A stretch of 64,000 bases of DNA. Origin: Pseudonocardia sp. HH130630-07 (GTDB lineage: Bacteria > Actinomycetota > Actinomycetes > Mycobacteriales > Pseudonocardiaceae). This document shows positions 52,680-60,119 of the stretch, piece by piece (within the stretch, counting starts at the first letter, position 1; each line of letters starts with the position of its first letter). The DNA is taken from contig NZ_CP013854.1 of NCBI RefSeq assembly GCF_001698125.1, forward strand, positions 1,488,001 to 1,552,000, read 5' to 3'. The position numbers and the translations under genes were made by a program. A model generated the notes under the pieces. That model did no database searches. It was not told the DNA's origin and was given only the letters and a program-made list of their open reading frames with translations.

Positions 52680-53018
52680 TTAGCGAACGATCGCGACAGC
52701 ATGCATGAGCAAACTGAGCAGGGCCCACCCGACTATGATCGACAATCCGGAAACGCTACCTATAACTGCCTCGATGAAGAGCCACCCTGCACAGCCCACG
52801 GCAACGATCTCCGTGATCAGCACCCATCTCGAGGTCATAGCCTGCTCTCGACGCAGCGCCGTCAGCGCGACGCCCACCAGAGGCACAATCATCGCCACGA
52901 CACATGCGAGACGCTGCCATCCGGAAAATATGATGCCGGTTGCGCCTAACGTCCCGAATACGCCGACGGCGGTCACCCCACCGAGCCATACGGCGCTCCG
53001 TCGCTCCCGAGCGCGCAT
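52680..53018 (-). CDS. Small membrane protein of unknown function
   Basis: A 112-residue protein from the ATG at 53018, which has an AGGGGGGTGAG ribosome site upstream. About four membrane helices are visible: VWLGGVTAVGVFGTLGATGII, RLACVVAMIVPLVGVALTAL, WVLITEIVAVGCAGWLFIEAV and SGLSIIVGWALLSLLMHAVAIV. No family is recognised. Its codons use more A/T than those of its neighbours, in line with acquisition together with the flanking lower-GC stretch. Confidence 0.6.
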   Translation of the reverse strand: MRARERRSAVWLGGVTAVGVFGTLGATGIIFSGWQRLACVVAMIVPLVGVALTALRREQAMTSRWVLITEIVAVGCAGWLFIEAVIGSVSGLSIIVGWALLSLLMHAVAIVR

Positions 53019-53249
53019 GTCCTCACCCCCCTGAATCACGGAGAGAACCGTAGTCCACACAAACGGACCGCCGCGGGAATACGGCGGAACTGCCAACTAT
53101 CCCTGCTGCGTACGTGTACACGGTGCTGCACCGATCTCCGCCCGCGATGAGCACGTCGCCGTGCGCGGCGGCGGGCCACGCACGTACCTGTATCGGTGCG
53201 GCCGACAGACACCGACGGGCCCTCGCCGGCCCGCCGGAACCGGCCCCGT

Positions 53250-55214
53250 TCAGCCCGTAGCCGGCGTCAGCGTCCAGGCGGTGGACGGCACCGTGTCCGG
53301 CGGCTGCTGCCGCACCACACCGTCCCGGGCCACGGCTCCCATCTGGCTGATGCCGTTGATCAGCTGGAACGTTCCGTCGCCCGTCGCGCGCATCTCCCAG
53401 CGCTGGGTCTTCGCGTTGTCGGCGCAGGTGGCCGTCAGGAGTGCGGTGCCCGGCGTGACCAGGTCGGGGTCCCGCTCCTGGCGGTCGAAGGCGCTGTTCG
53501 GAGCCTGTACACACAGGCCCGAGCCGGTCCTCAACCGGTAGTACTCGTCGTCGGTGACCTCGAGCGACCACGGCTGCGGGGTCGCGCCGGTACGGACCTC
53601 GGCGCCCTCGGTGACACCGTCACCGCCCAGCTGCTCCTGACCGGCGGCAACGGTGTACGTGCCGGGCTCCAGCGGTGTGCGGTCGTCCGCCGCCCATCCG
53701 GCGGCGCGTCCGATCGTCTCCGACCGTGCGACGAAGTCCTCGTAGGACGGCGTGGTCGTGACCGCGCCCCAGGTGCGCTGGGCCAGCACCCGCAACGGCA
53801 TGAACAGCTGCGCCTCGACCTCGTTCGGCGTCTCCGCGGCCCAGAAGTCCGGCCACACGCCCATCTTGGCGCCGAGGACCCCGTCCTTGCCCTCGATCTC
53901 GTTGTTCTCACCGTCGAACCGTTGCGGCGACCACCCCTGCTCGTAGAGCGCCTTCGGGTCCATGTCGTCCTTGCCGCGGATGTTGTACAGGCCGTAGGCG
54001 AGGTTCACGACGTCATGGCCGCGCTCACGCAGGGCGTCCGGCGTCAGCTCCGTGCCCAGCCAGTACTCGACCGCGATGTCCGTGGCGAGCGGCACGGTGG
54101 AGGTGACGGGCAGGTTGTCGTTCCAGACCCGGGTGGTGAGCCCCTTGCTCCGCACGTAGTCGTTCACCTGGTTGATGAAGCCCACGAACGCGTCCCCGGC
54201 CGTGGCCTCCGCACCGTAGGTCGCCCGCGCCTACTCCTCGATGTGCGGGAACTGCTCGTAGGAGTAGTTGATCATGTATTCGTCCGCACCGGCGTGCCAG
54301 ATCTTCGCGTTCGGGAAGACCTCGAGGTACTCGTCGATGAGGTTCTTCACGAAGTCCAGCGCCTCGGGCCTGGTGATGTCGAGGCGGATCGGATCCAGCG
54401 GCTCACCGTCGAGCTGCAGCTGCAGCTCCGGACGCTCCTTCAGCCAGACGTCCATGTGCCCGGGTGAGTTGATCAGCGGGGACACCGAGACGTGGTACTC
54501 CGCCGCCGCCGCGGAGATCGCCTCCATCTGGCTCTTCGTGTAGTACGGCCAGGCCCCGGACTCCGGCACCGAGTCGAGCTTGACCTTCGCCTCGATGGTC
54601 AGCTGGTTGAGCTTCAGCGACGCCATGTCCTTGATCAGCCGGACGATCCAGTCGACCGACTCCTGCCCACCGCCGGTGCAGGCGCACAGCATCACGCCGC
54701 GCTCGGGATAGGCGGGCACGTCGGTGGTGCTCCCGCCGCCGATCGCGTCACCGGTCTGCAGCGCCTGCAGGACCGTCCGGCCGCCCCAGAACGCGCCGTC
54801 GCGGGTGTTCCCGGACACCGCGGCGGTCCCGTTCGCGGTGAGCGTGTAGCCCTCGGCACCCAGGTCCGCGTTCTCGGCCACGTCGAGCACGATGTCGCCC
54901 GGCCGGGCGCCGTCGATCCCGTCGGCGGCCTCGACCGTCCGACCCTTGAGCGCCCCGAGTTCACCGGCCAGCAGCTCGGCGTCGGCCGCCAGGTCATCCG
55001 ACGCGTCGTACACGACCCGTGACGTCTCGCTCCACCGGAAGTCGGCCCCGCCGGGGTTCCACGACCCCGGTGCCGGAACCGTGAGGGACGCGGGCGCCGG
55101 GACCGGATCCTGCGCGTACGCCGGCACCGGGGCCAGACCGGCCGCCACCGCCGTCGACACGAGCAGGGCCGCGCCCACCGCGGCCGACCTCAGGACATAC
55201 CGCCGTTGCGACAT
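53250..55214 (-). pseudogene. Secreted GH20 beta-N-acetylhexosaminidase with lectin-like tail, interrupted by an amber codon
   Basis: The ATG at 55214 opens a Tat-like signal peptide (MSQRRYVLRSAAVGAALLV), then a GH20b-like N domain and the TIM barrel: YPERGVMLCACTGGGQESVDW, LINSPGHMDVWLKERPEL, and the catalytic pair in KIWHAGADEYMINYSYEQF. At 54233-54231 an in-frame TAG follows PHIEE; beyond it the same frame continues without damage (ATYGAEATAGDAF, VGFINQVNDY, TTRVWNDN) to a stop at 53250. The last 130 residues (LRTGSGLCVQAP ... TCADNAKTQRWEM) look like a ricin-type lectin. A Tyr (TAC) to TAG change would explain it. Full length is 654 codons. It would cleave chitin-derived or glycan N-acetylhexosamines outside the cell if read through. 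Confidence 0.88.
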
Positions 55215-55372
55215 CAACCCCGCCTCTCGATCCGGTCTCACTGCACGAGACGTCCGACCTCCCACACTCGATATAATTGTTCACACAACTAACTGACAGT
55301 CAAGATCTCGCGACGGGGCGGTCGACGCCCCCTGGCGGATCGGTTCACCGCCGGGCCGCCCCTCGCCCGGTA

Positions 55373-56176
55373 CTACCGGGCGGTACCGCCCGCACCGGCC
55401 GGCCGGGCGTCGCGCCGGGCCCCGGCCCACCACAGCCCCGTCACGACGACGGCGAGCCAGGCCCCACCGAGCGCCCACCCGGCGACGACGTCGGTCAGCC
55501 AGTGCACACCCAGGTACAGCCGGCTCACCCCGATCGTGACGACACCGGCGGCCGCGGCCGCGACGGCCGCGACCCGCAGCCAGGTCGAGCGCAGCACCCG
55601 GACCACGATGACGGTGAGGACGCCGAGCACGACGATCCCGCCCAACGCGTGCCCGGACGGCAGCGACAGGTCCGGTTCGACCGCCAGCCGGGTCGCCACC
55701 GGCGGGCGGCCGCGCCCGTAGAGGTCCTTGAACACGGGCACGAGCACGGCGACCCCGGCGGTCGCGACCGCCGTGGCGGCGGCCTCCAGCGGGCGCCGCG
55801 CCACCAGCAGCACCACGATCGCGAGCCCGGCCAGCAGCAGCGTCCCGTTCGTGCCGCCCCAGCGGCTGACCGCCTCCATCACCACGGTCAGCCCCGGAGT
55901 GCGGTGGGCGACGAGCCAGTCGAGCACCAGGCGGTCGGCCGCCGCGATCCGGGCCGGCGCGTCCTCGACCGCGTCGACGACGACCGTCTGCACGGTCCAC
56001 AGCGCCAGCGCTGCTCCCGAGCCCCACAGCAACGGACCCCTCGGCCGCGCGCCGCCGGCGAGCCCGGCTCCGCTCACGACCAGCCCGGGCTGCCGGGCGA
56101 CGAGGACGGCGGCCACGACCGCCCATCCGAGTACGAGGAACAGCCCCGCAGTCTGCTGCGCGTCGGCGTACTGCAC
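55373..56176 (-). CDS. PAP2-family membrane phosphatase
   Basis: A 267-residue protein from a GTG at 56176 with GGAGG six bases upstream. About six membrane helices surround the three PAP2 active-site motifs: KDLYGRGRPP, PSGHALGG and SRLYLGVHWLTDVVAG. The enzymes remove phosphate from lipid-like substrates such as undecaprenyl diphosphate or phosphatidic acid. A longer open frame up to 56626 is a shadow of the esterase gene. Confidence 0.9.
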   Translation of the reverse strand: MQYADAQQTAGLFLVLGWAVVAAVLVARQPGLVVSGAGLAGGARPRGPLLWGSGAALALWTVQTVVVDAVEDAPARIAAADRLVLDWLVAHRTPGLTVVMEAVSRWGGTNGTLLLAGLAIVVLLVARRPLEAAATAVATAGVAVLVPVFKDLYGRGRPPVATRLAVEPDLSLPSGHALGGIVVLGVLTVIVVRVLRSTWLRVAAVAAAAAGVVTIGVSRLYLGVHWLTDVVAGWALGGAWLAVVVTGLWWAGARRDARPAGAGGTAR

Positions 56177-56259
56177 GACGGACCTCCGACTCCTTGCGAT
56201 GTGCAACGACCGGGCCCCACTGTCGCGCCGAGGCGCTGTGGTGGCGCTGAGAGACCGGC

Positions 56260-57324
56260 TCAGGCCGGGCCGTGCAACGTCTGCCGGGACAGGAAGTCCC
56301 ACATCATGTCGGTGGCCTTCACCGTCTGGGTGATCCGGCCCTCGCCCGAGTAGCCGAGGCTGCCGGGCCAGGTGTGCCCCCCGCCGTCGACGACGACGTG
56401 TTCCACGTCCGCACCGTTCGCACAGTGCGTCCAGTCCGTCACGGTGACGTCCGGCCCGATCCGCCGCGTGGCGGGCTCGGGTGCGCACCGGTCGCGTGCC
56501 ACCCAGCCGTTCACCCAGTCCTGGATCGCCGGCGTGGGCTTCGCCGGGCCACCGCCGGTGTAGGGCACCGTCGCGTCGGCGGTGCCGTGGAACTCGATCA
56601 CCGGGACCGGGCGGCCGGGCGCGCACTCCGGCTCACCGGTGCGGTAGAACGCCGCCGCGACCGGCGCGATCGCCGCGATCCGGTCCGACATCCGGCAGGC
56701 CAGGATGTCGGTGAAGCCGCCGCCGTTGGACTTGCCCGCGGCGTAGACCCGGTTGGTGTCGGCACACGTGGTGGCCTCCACCTGGTCGAGCACCGACGCG
56801 GCGTAGGCGACGTCGTCGACACCGGGGGCGGAGTAGGGCGCGCCCTGCCAGCTCTGGGAGGCCGTCGTCGCCGACCGGGCGCCGTCGAGGTAGGCGACGA
56901 TCGCCGGCAGCTCCGAGAGGCCGCTGAACCTCTGCAGCTCGGGACCGGTGCCGCCGCGACCGTGGAAGGCGAGGATCACCGGCCACGGGCGGCTCGCGTC
57001 GTAGCCCGCCGGGACCGTCAGCTCGTAGTGCCGCGACGTGCCAGTGTCGTTCGGCTCGGGCTCGGGGACGTCGTGCCGTGCCACCGACGGGGCCGGGGCG
57101 CCCGCGCCGCAGCCCGCCGAGGGCGCCGCGGCGACCGATCCCCCACCCGGGGCCGCGGGGCCGGGCGCGGCGAGCGCCGTGCCGGTACCCGCGAGGGCCG
57201 ACGCCAAGGCCAGGGCCGCGACGGTGAGCGCGCCGAGCCGGCGCCGGCCGCGCCGGGCGGGCGTCGCACCTCGTGCCGGAGCGGGGTGCGTCGCTCCCCC
57301 GGAAGGATCATCGTTCGTCCACAC
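56260..57324 (-). CDS. Secreted esterase, PHB-depolymerase/feruloyl-esterase-like
   Basis: A 354-residue exported alpha/beta hydrolase. The signal region is RRLGALTVAALALASALAGTGTALA after a basic N terminus. RPWPVILAFHGRGGTGPELQRF holds the oxyanion loop, the nucleophile is in NRVYAAGKSNGGGFTDILACR (GxSxG as GKSNG), the Asp in VPVIEFHGTADATVPY and the His in VVVDGGGHTWPGS. This is the CE1/LpqC/PhaZ type that cleaves polyesters or acylated polysaccharides outside the cell. An ATG at 57324 begins the gene; a palindrome sits just before it. Confidence 0.88.
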   Translation of the reverse strand: MWTNDDPSGGATHPAPARGATPARRGRRRLGALTVAALALASALAGTGTALAAPGPAAPGGGSVAAAPSAGCGAGAPAPSVARHDVPEPEPNDTGTSRHYELTVPAGYDASRPWPVILAFHGRGGTGPELQRFSGLSELPAIVAYLDGARSATTASQSWQGAPYSAPGVDDVAYAASVLDQVEATTCADTNRVYAAGKSNGGGFTDILACRMSDRIAAIAPVAAAFYRTGEPECAPGRPVPVIEFHGTADATVPYTGGGPAKPTPAIQDWVNGWVARDRCAPEPATRRIGPDVTVTDWTHCANGADVEHVVVDGGGHTWPGSLGYSGEGRITQTVKATDMMWDFLSRQTLHGPA

Positions 57325-57326
57325 AA

Positions 57327-57341
57327 AGTGATCATATCACT
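57327..57341. promoter_or_regulatory. Palindrome at the esterase start
   Basis: AGTGAT-CAT-ATCACT, a perfect 6-bp inverted repeat ending 2 bp before the esterase ATG, in a short AT-rich pocket that must contain the promoter. It is a likely operator. No regulator is encoded next to it. Confidence 0.45.
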
Positions 57342-57539
57342 AGATCCCTAGACCGATTCGGTGATCGCTGACCGGCCGCGCCCGGTCACCGCTCGTGGTG
57401 GGACCGGTTCGCGACCCCCACGTGCAGGTGGGGGAACCGTGCCGTCGGGTGGGCCCGGTGGACAGTCCCCGGGTGTGCATGACGCAATCCCGCCGGGTCC
57501 GGCAACACCTGCCGGTCCACGATCACCGGAGGACATCAC

Positions 57540-57686
57540 ATGACCCTGAAGCGCATCGCCGCCGCCATCGTCGTCGTCGCCGCGGCGGCCGGTGTCGGTC
57601 TCGTCGGGAACGCCCCCGTCCAGGAGGCCCCGACCACCACGAACCAGGCCGACCTGCTGAACGACCTCGACATCCTCCCGATCTGA
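57540..57686 (+). CDS. 48-residue secreted peptide
   Basis: The ATG at 57540 is preceded by CCGGAGGACATCAC, an ideal ribosome site. It encodes MTLKRIAAAIVVVAAAAGVG, then LVGNAPVQEAPTTTNQADLL and NDLDILPI and stops at 57684-57686. The first half is a clean signal peptide; the mature peptide is only about 24 residues and acidic. I do not recognise it. The gene stands alone between two leftward genes, with 215 bp upstream for its promoter. Confidence 0.6.
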   Translation: MTLKRIAAAIVVVAAAAGVGLVGNAPVQEAPTTTNQADLLNDLDILPI

Positions 57687-57791
57687 GCGACGGCTCGCCG
57701 ACAGCGGAGCGCCTGCGCTCCCGCGGTCGCCGGGCTCGCTGCCGGTGGTCACCCGGCCGATGCGGGTGACCCCGGCCGCGCCCGGCACCGG

Positions 57792-58415
57792 TCAGCCGGC
57801 GCCGGTCCGGCGGTAGCGGATGTGCGTGGCGAGCGGCGAGTGGAGCACCTCGGCGGGCTCGAACCCGAAGGAGCCGACCCCGTCGAACAGCCGCTCGCCG
57901 GCGCCGAGCAGGACGGGTGCGACGTCCAGCGTCAGCTCGTCGATCACCCCCGCGAGCAACGCCTGCCGGACGTTGGAGGCACCCCCGGCGATGTCCACCC
58001 CCGCGCCCCCGGCCACCTCGACGGCCTGCGCGTAGGCGGCGTCGAAGCCCCCGGTGACGAAGTGGAAGGTCGTCCCGCCGTCCATCTCGATCGGTGCGCG
58101 GGAGTGGTGGGTGAGCACGAACACCGGCGCGTGGTACGGCGGCTCGGGCCCCCACCAGCCACGCCAGTCCTCGTCCCACCGGCCGCGGACCGGGCCGAAC
58201 ATGTTGCGGCCCATGACGTACGCCCCGCGGGGACGCATGAGCCACCCGGCCGCGACCTCGTCGGCACCGGTCGCCCGCGGATCCCCGATGTGCCAGCCGT
58301 GCAGCTCGACGCCGCGCTTCCCGAGCGGGTCCTCCCGGCTCTGCCCGGGCCCGGCGACGAAGCCATCGAGGGAGACCGACATGTGACACGTGGTGCTGGG
58401 GCCGGACGAGGTCAT
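57792..58415 (-). CDS. Dihydrofolate-reductase-fold protein (RibD C-terminal type)
   Basis: A 207-residue cytoplasmic protein: TCHMSVSLDGFVAGPGQSREDPLGKRG at the N terminus, MRPRGAYVMGRNMFG, and GGAGVDIAGGASNVRQALLAGVIDELTLDVAPVLLGAGERLFDG at the C terminus, which is the RibD_C/YwjB/YyaP group of DHFR-like reductases. They bind NADPH and reduce small heterocycles; the substrate here is not known. Confidence 0.9.
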   Translation of the reverse strand: MTSSGPSTTCHMSVSLDGFVAGPGQSREDPLGKRGVELHGWHIGDPRATGADEVAAGWLMRPRGAYVMGRNMFGPVRGRWDEDWRGWWGPEPPYHAPVFVLTHHSRAPIEMDGGTTFHFVTGGFDAAYAQAVEVAGGAGVDIAGGASNVRQALLAGVIDELTLDVAPVLLGAGERLFDGVGSFGFEPAEVLHSPLATHIRYRRTGAG

Positions 58416-58481
58416 ACCGGTACCGACCGGGTCCGGGCGCGGAACTCATCGACGCGCGGCACGACAGCGGCGATGCCGGGA

Positions 58482-59303
58482 TCAGCCCGGGGCCCGCTCC
58501 GCCTCCGTCCGCCGGACGCGGAGCTGCCGGCCGAGGACGAGCACCACGAGCAGGATCACCGCCAGCCCGGCCCCGGCGACGTTCGCCATGGGCGAGGGGT
58601 CGGCCGGGTCCACCTGGGTGCTGAGCACCCCGAAGTCCCACAGCCCGTGCGCCAGCATCGCGCCGGCGAGCGCACCGGTGCTGCGCAGGACCAGGTAGAA
58701 CACGAAGCCGGTGGCGCTGGTCAGCACGACCTGCAGGAACGCGGCCGATCCGGAGGTGATGACGTTCGTGCCGTGGGCCAGGCCGAAGACGAGCGTCGTC
58801 CACAGTCCGACCCGGACCTCGCTGTAGCCGTTGCTGCGGAACACGACCACGCCGACGCCGCGGAACATCAGCTCCTCGGCGAACCCGACCATGAGCGTCG
58901 CGACCAGCAGCAGGAGCGCGAACGTGAGGCCCTTCGCGGCCAGGCCGGAGTAGTTCGTCACCACCGCGACCAGCACGAGCACCGCGAGCGGTACCGCGAT
59001 CACCCAGCGCCGCAGCGGCCGGCGGTTCACGAACATCTCGCTCCACGCACCCAGGTACGTGGCGACGCCGAGGGCGAACACGGTGACCAGCCCGGTCGGG
59101 ATCACCAGCGCCCGGACCAGGTAGTCGATCGAGGTCGGTTCGCCGTAGCCGTCCACGGTCCCGTCGCGCAGCAGCACGATCGCGCCCTGGACGATCACCA
59201 GGTAGAGCGCGGTGAGGACGAGGAACTGCCAGACCTTCAGGGGGCGGCCGCCGCCGCGGGGGCGTTCGGTCGTGGTGTCGCCGACGCGGCTCACCGTGGA
59301 CAT
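58482..59303 (-). CDS. CPBP-family intramembrane metalloprotease (Abi/CaaX type)
   Basis: A 273-residue membrane protein from the ATG at 59303 with AAGGAAA upstream. Seven or eight helices carry the three catalytic motifs: MVGFAEELMFRGVG (EExxxR), LWTTLVFGLAHGTN (FxxxH) and AHGLWDF (second His). The family trims prenylated or peptide substrates within the membrane and is often linked to bacteriocin immunity. A tandem operator lies in its promoter, and a TetR gene precedes it on the same strand, so that repressor is the probable controller. Confidence 0.9.
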   Translation of the reverse strand: MSTVSRVGDTTTERPRGGGRPLKVWQFLVLTALYLVIVQGAIVLLRDGTVDGYGEPTSIDYLVRALVIPTGLVTVFALGVATYLGAWSEMFVNRRPLRRWVIAVPLAVLVLVAVVTNYSGLAAKGLTFALLLLVATLMVGFAEELMFRGVGVVVFRSNGYSEVRVGLWTTLVFGLAHGTNVITSGSAAFLQVVLTSATGFVFYLVLRSTGALAGAMLAHGLWDFGVLSTQVDPADPSPMANVAGAGLAVILLVVLVLGRQLRVRRTEAERAPG

Positions 59304-59371
59304 GCGGGTTTCCTTCACGGGTGGTGGTCCGGGGTTCGGAGGAGCGAGCGCACCGGTCTCCCTCACTCCGT

Positions 59372-59401
59372 CTAGCACAACGTACTAGCGCAATGTACTA
59401 G
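59372..59401. promoter_or_regulatory. Two overlapping copies of a TetR-type operator
   Basis: CTAGCACAACGTACTAG (59372-59388) and CTAGCGCAATGTACTAG (59385-59401) share their middle CTAG. They match at 14 of 17 positions and lie 69-98 bp before the CPBP protease start. The adjacent TetR gene product is the likely ligand. Confidence 0.7.
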
Positions 59402-59443
59402 ACGCCGTGCGGGGAGCAACCGGTGCGCGGTGACCCGATCCGG

Positions 59444-60031
59444 TCAACCGGTGCGCAGGACCGTCGCCAGCGCGTCGCCGAGGGCGGCCGTCTCGATCTC
59501 GTCGTCCGGCTGCGGCACGGGCAGGATCCGGGCCACGGCGAGGCCGTCGATCACGGTCTTCAGGAACCGGGCGCCCCGCTGCTCGCTCCCGGGCGGGACC
59601 ACGCCCTCCGCCGCGAGGACACCGAGCCACCCGGCCACGGCGTCGAGGATCGTGGTGTCGAAGGCCGTCCAGGCCCGGCGGACCTCGGCCGACCCGCCGG
59701 GCCCGAACACCGTGTTGACCCGCTGCAGCCACCGCTGCGACCGGACCTCGTCGAGCGGCCGGCGCGGCGGGAGGATCTGGGCGAGGCACTCGCGCAGCCG
59801 GGTCTCGGCGGGCACGGACCGGTCGTGGATGCGCAGGTCGGACAGTGCGATGTCGAGATCGGCGATCACCAGCGCCTCGTGCAGCGCGCGCTGGGTCGGG
59901 AAGTAGTGCCGCAGGGTGCTCGGGCCGATCCCGACCCGGGCGGCGACCGTGCGGACCGCCAACGTCGAGTCGGGATCCTCGGCCAGGATCACCCGGGCCG
60001 CGTCCACGATCTCCTGCCGCCGACCGTCCAC
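59444..60031 (-). CDS. TetR-family repressor
   Basis: A 195-residue regulator. The N-terminal helix-turn-helix is RQEIVDAARVILAEDPDSTLAVRTVAARVGIGPSTLRHYFPTQRALHEALV; the rest is the helical ligand domain. The GTG at 60031 with AGGAGG five bases upstream is the better start than the ATG at 60073. It lies directly before the CPBP protease gene and the overlapping CTAG...CTAG operators, which it probably binds. Confidence 0.9.
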   Translation of the reverse strand: MDGRRQEIVDAARVILAEDPDSTLAVRTVAARVGIGPSTLRHYFPTQRALHEALVIADLDIALSDLRIHDRSVPAETRLRECLAQILPPRRPLDEVRSQRWLQRVNTVFGPGGSAEVRRAWTAFDTTILDAVAGWLGVLAAEGVVPPGSEQRGARFLKTVIDGLAVARILPVPQPDDEIETAALGDALATVLRTG

Positions 60032-60119
60032 CGTCGCCTCCTCAGCCGCCGCCCCCGCCGGGCCGCACGGCACGGCCCGGACGACCAGGGAGCCCGGCTC
60101 CTCACCGTAGGGGCGGTCG

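Noticed and set aside
53019..53249. Gene in the 230 bp before the hexosaminidase end
   Set aside because: Short open frames exist on both strands, but none has a ribosome site or recognisable sequence.
58482..59303. Bacteriocin or abortive-infection immunity locus around the CPBP protease
   Set aside because: No precursor peptide, modification enzyme or exporter is close; the gene is better explained as a TetR-controlled housekeeping-type protease.
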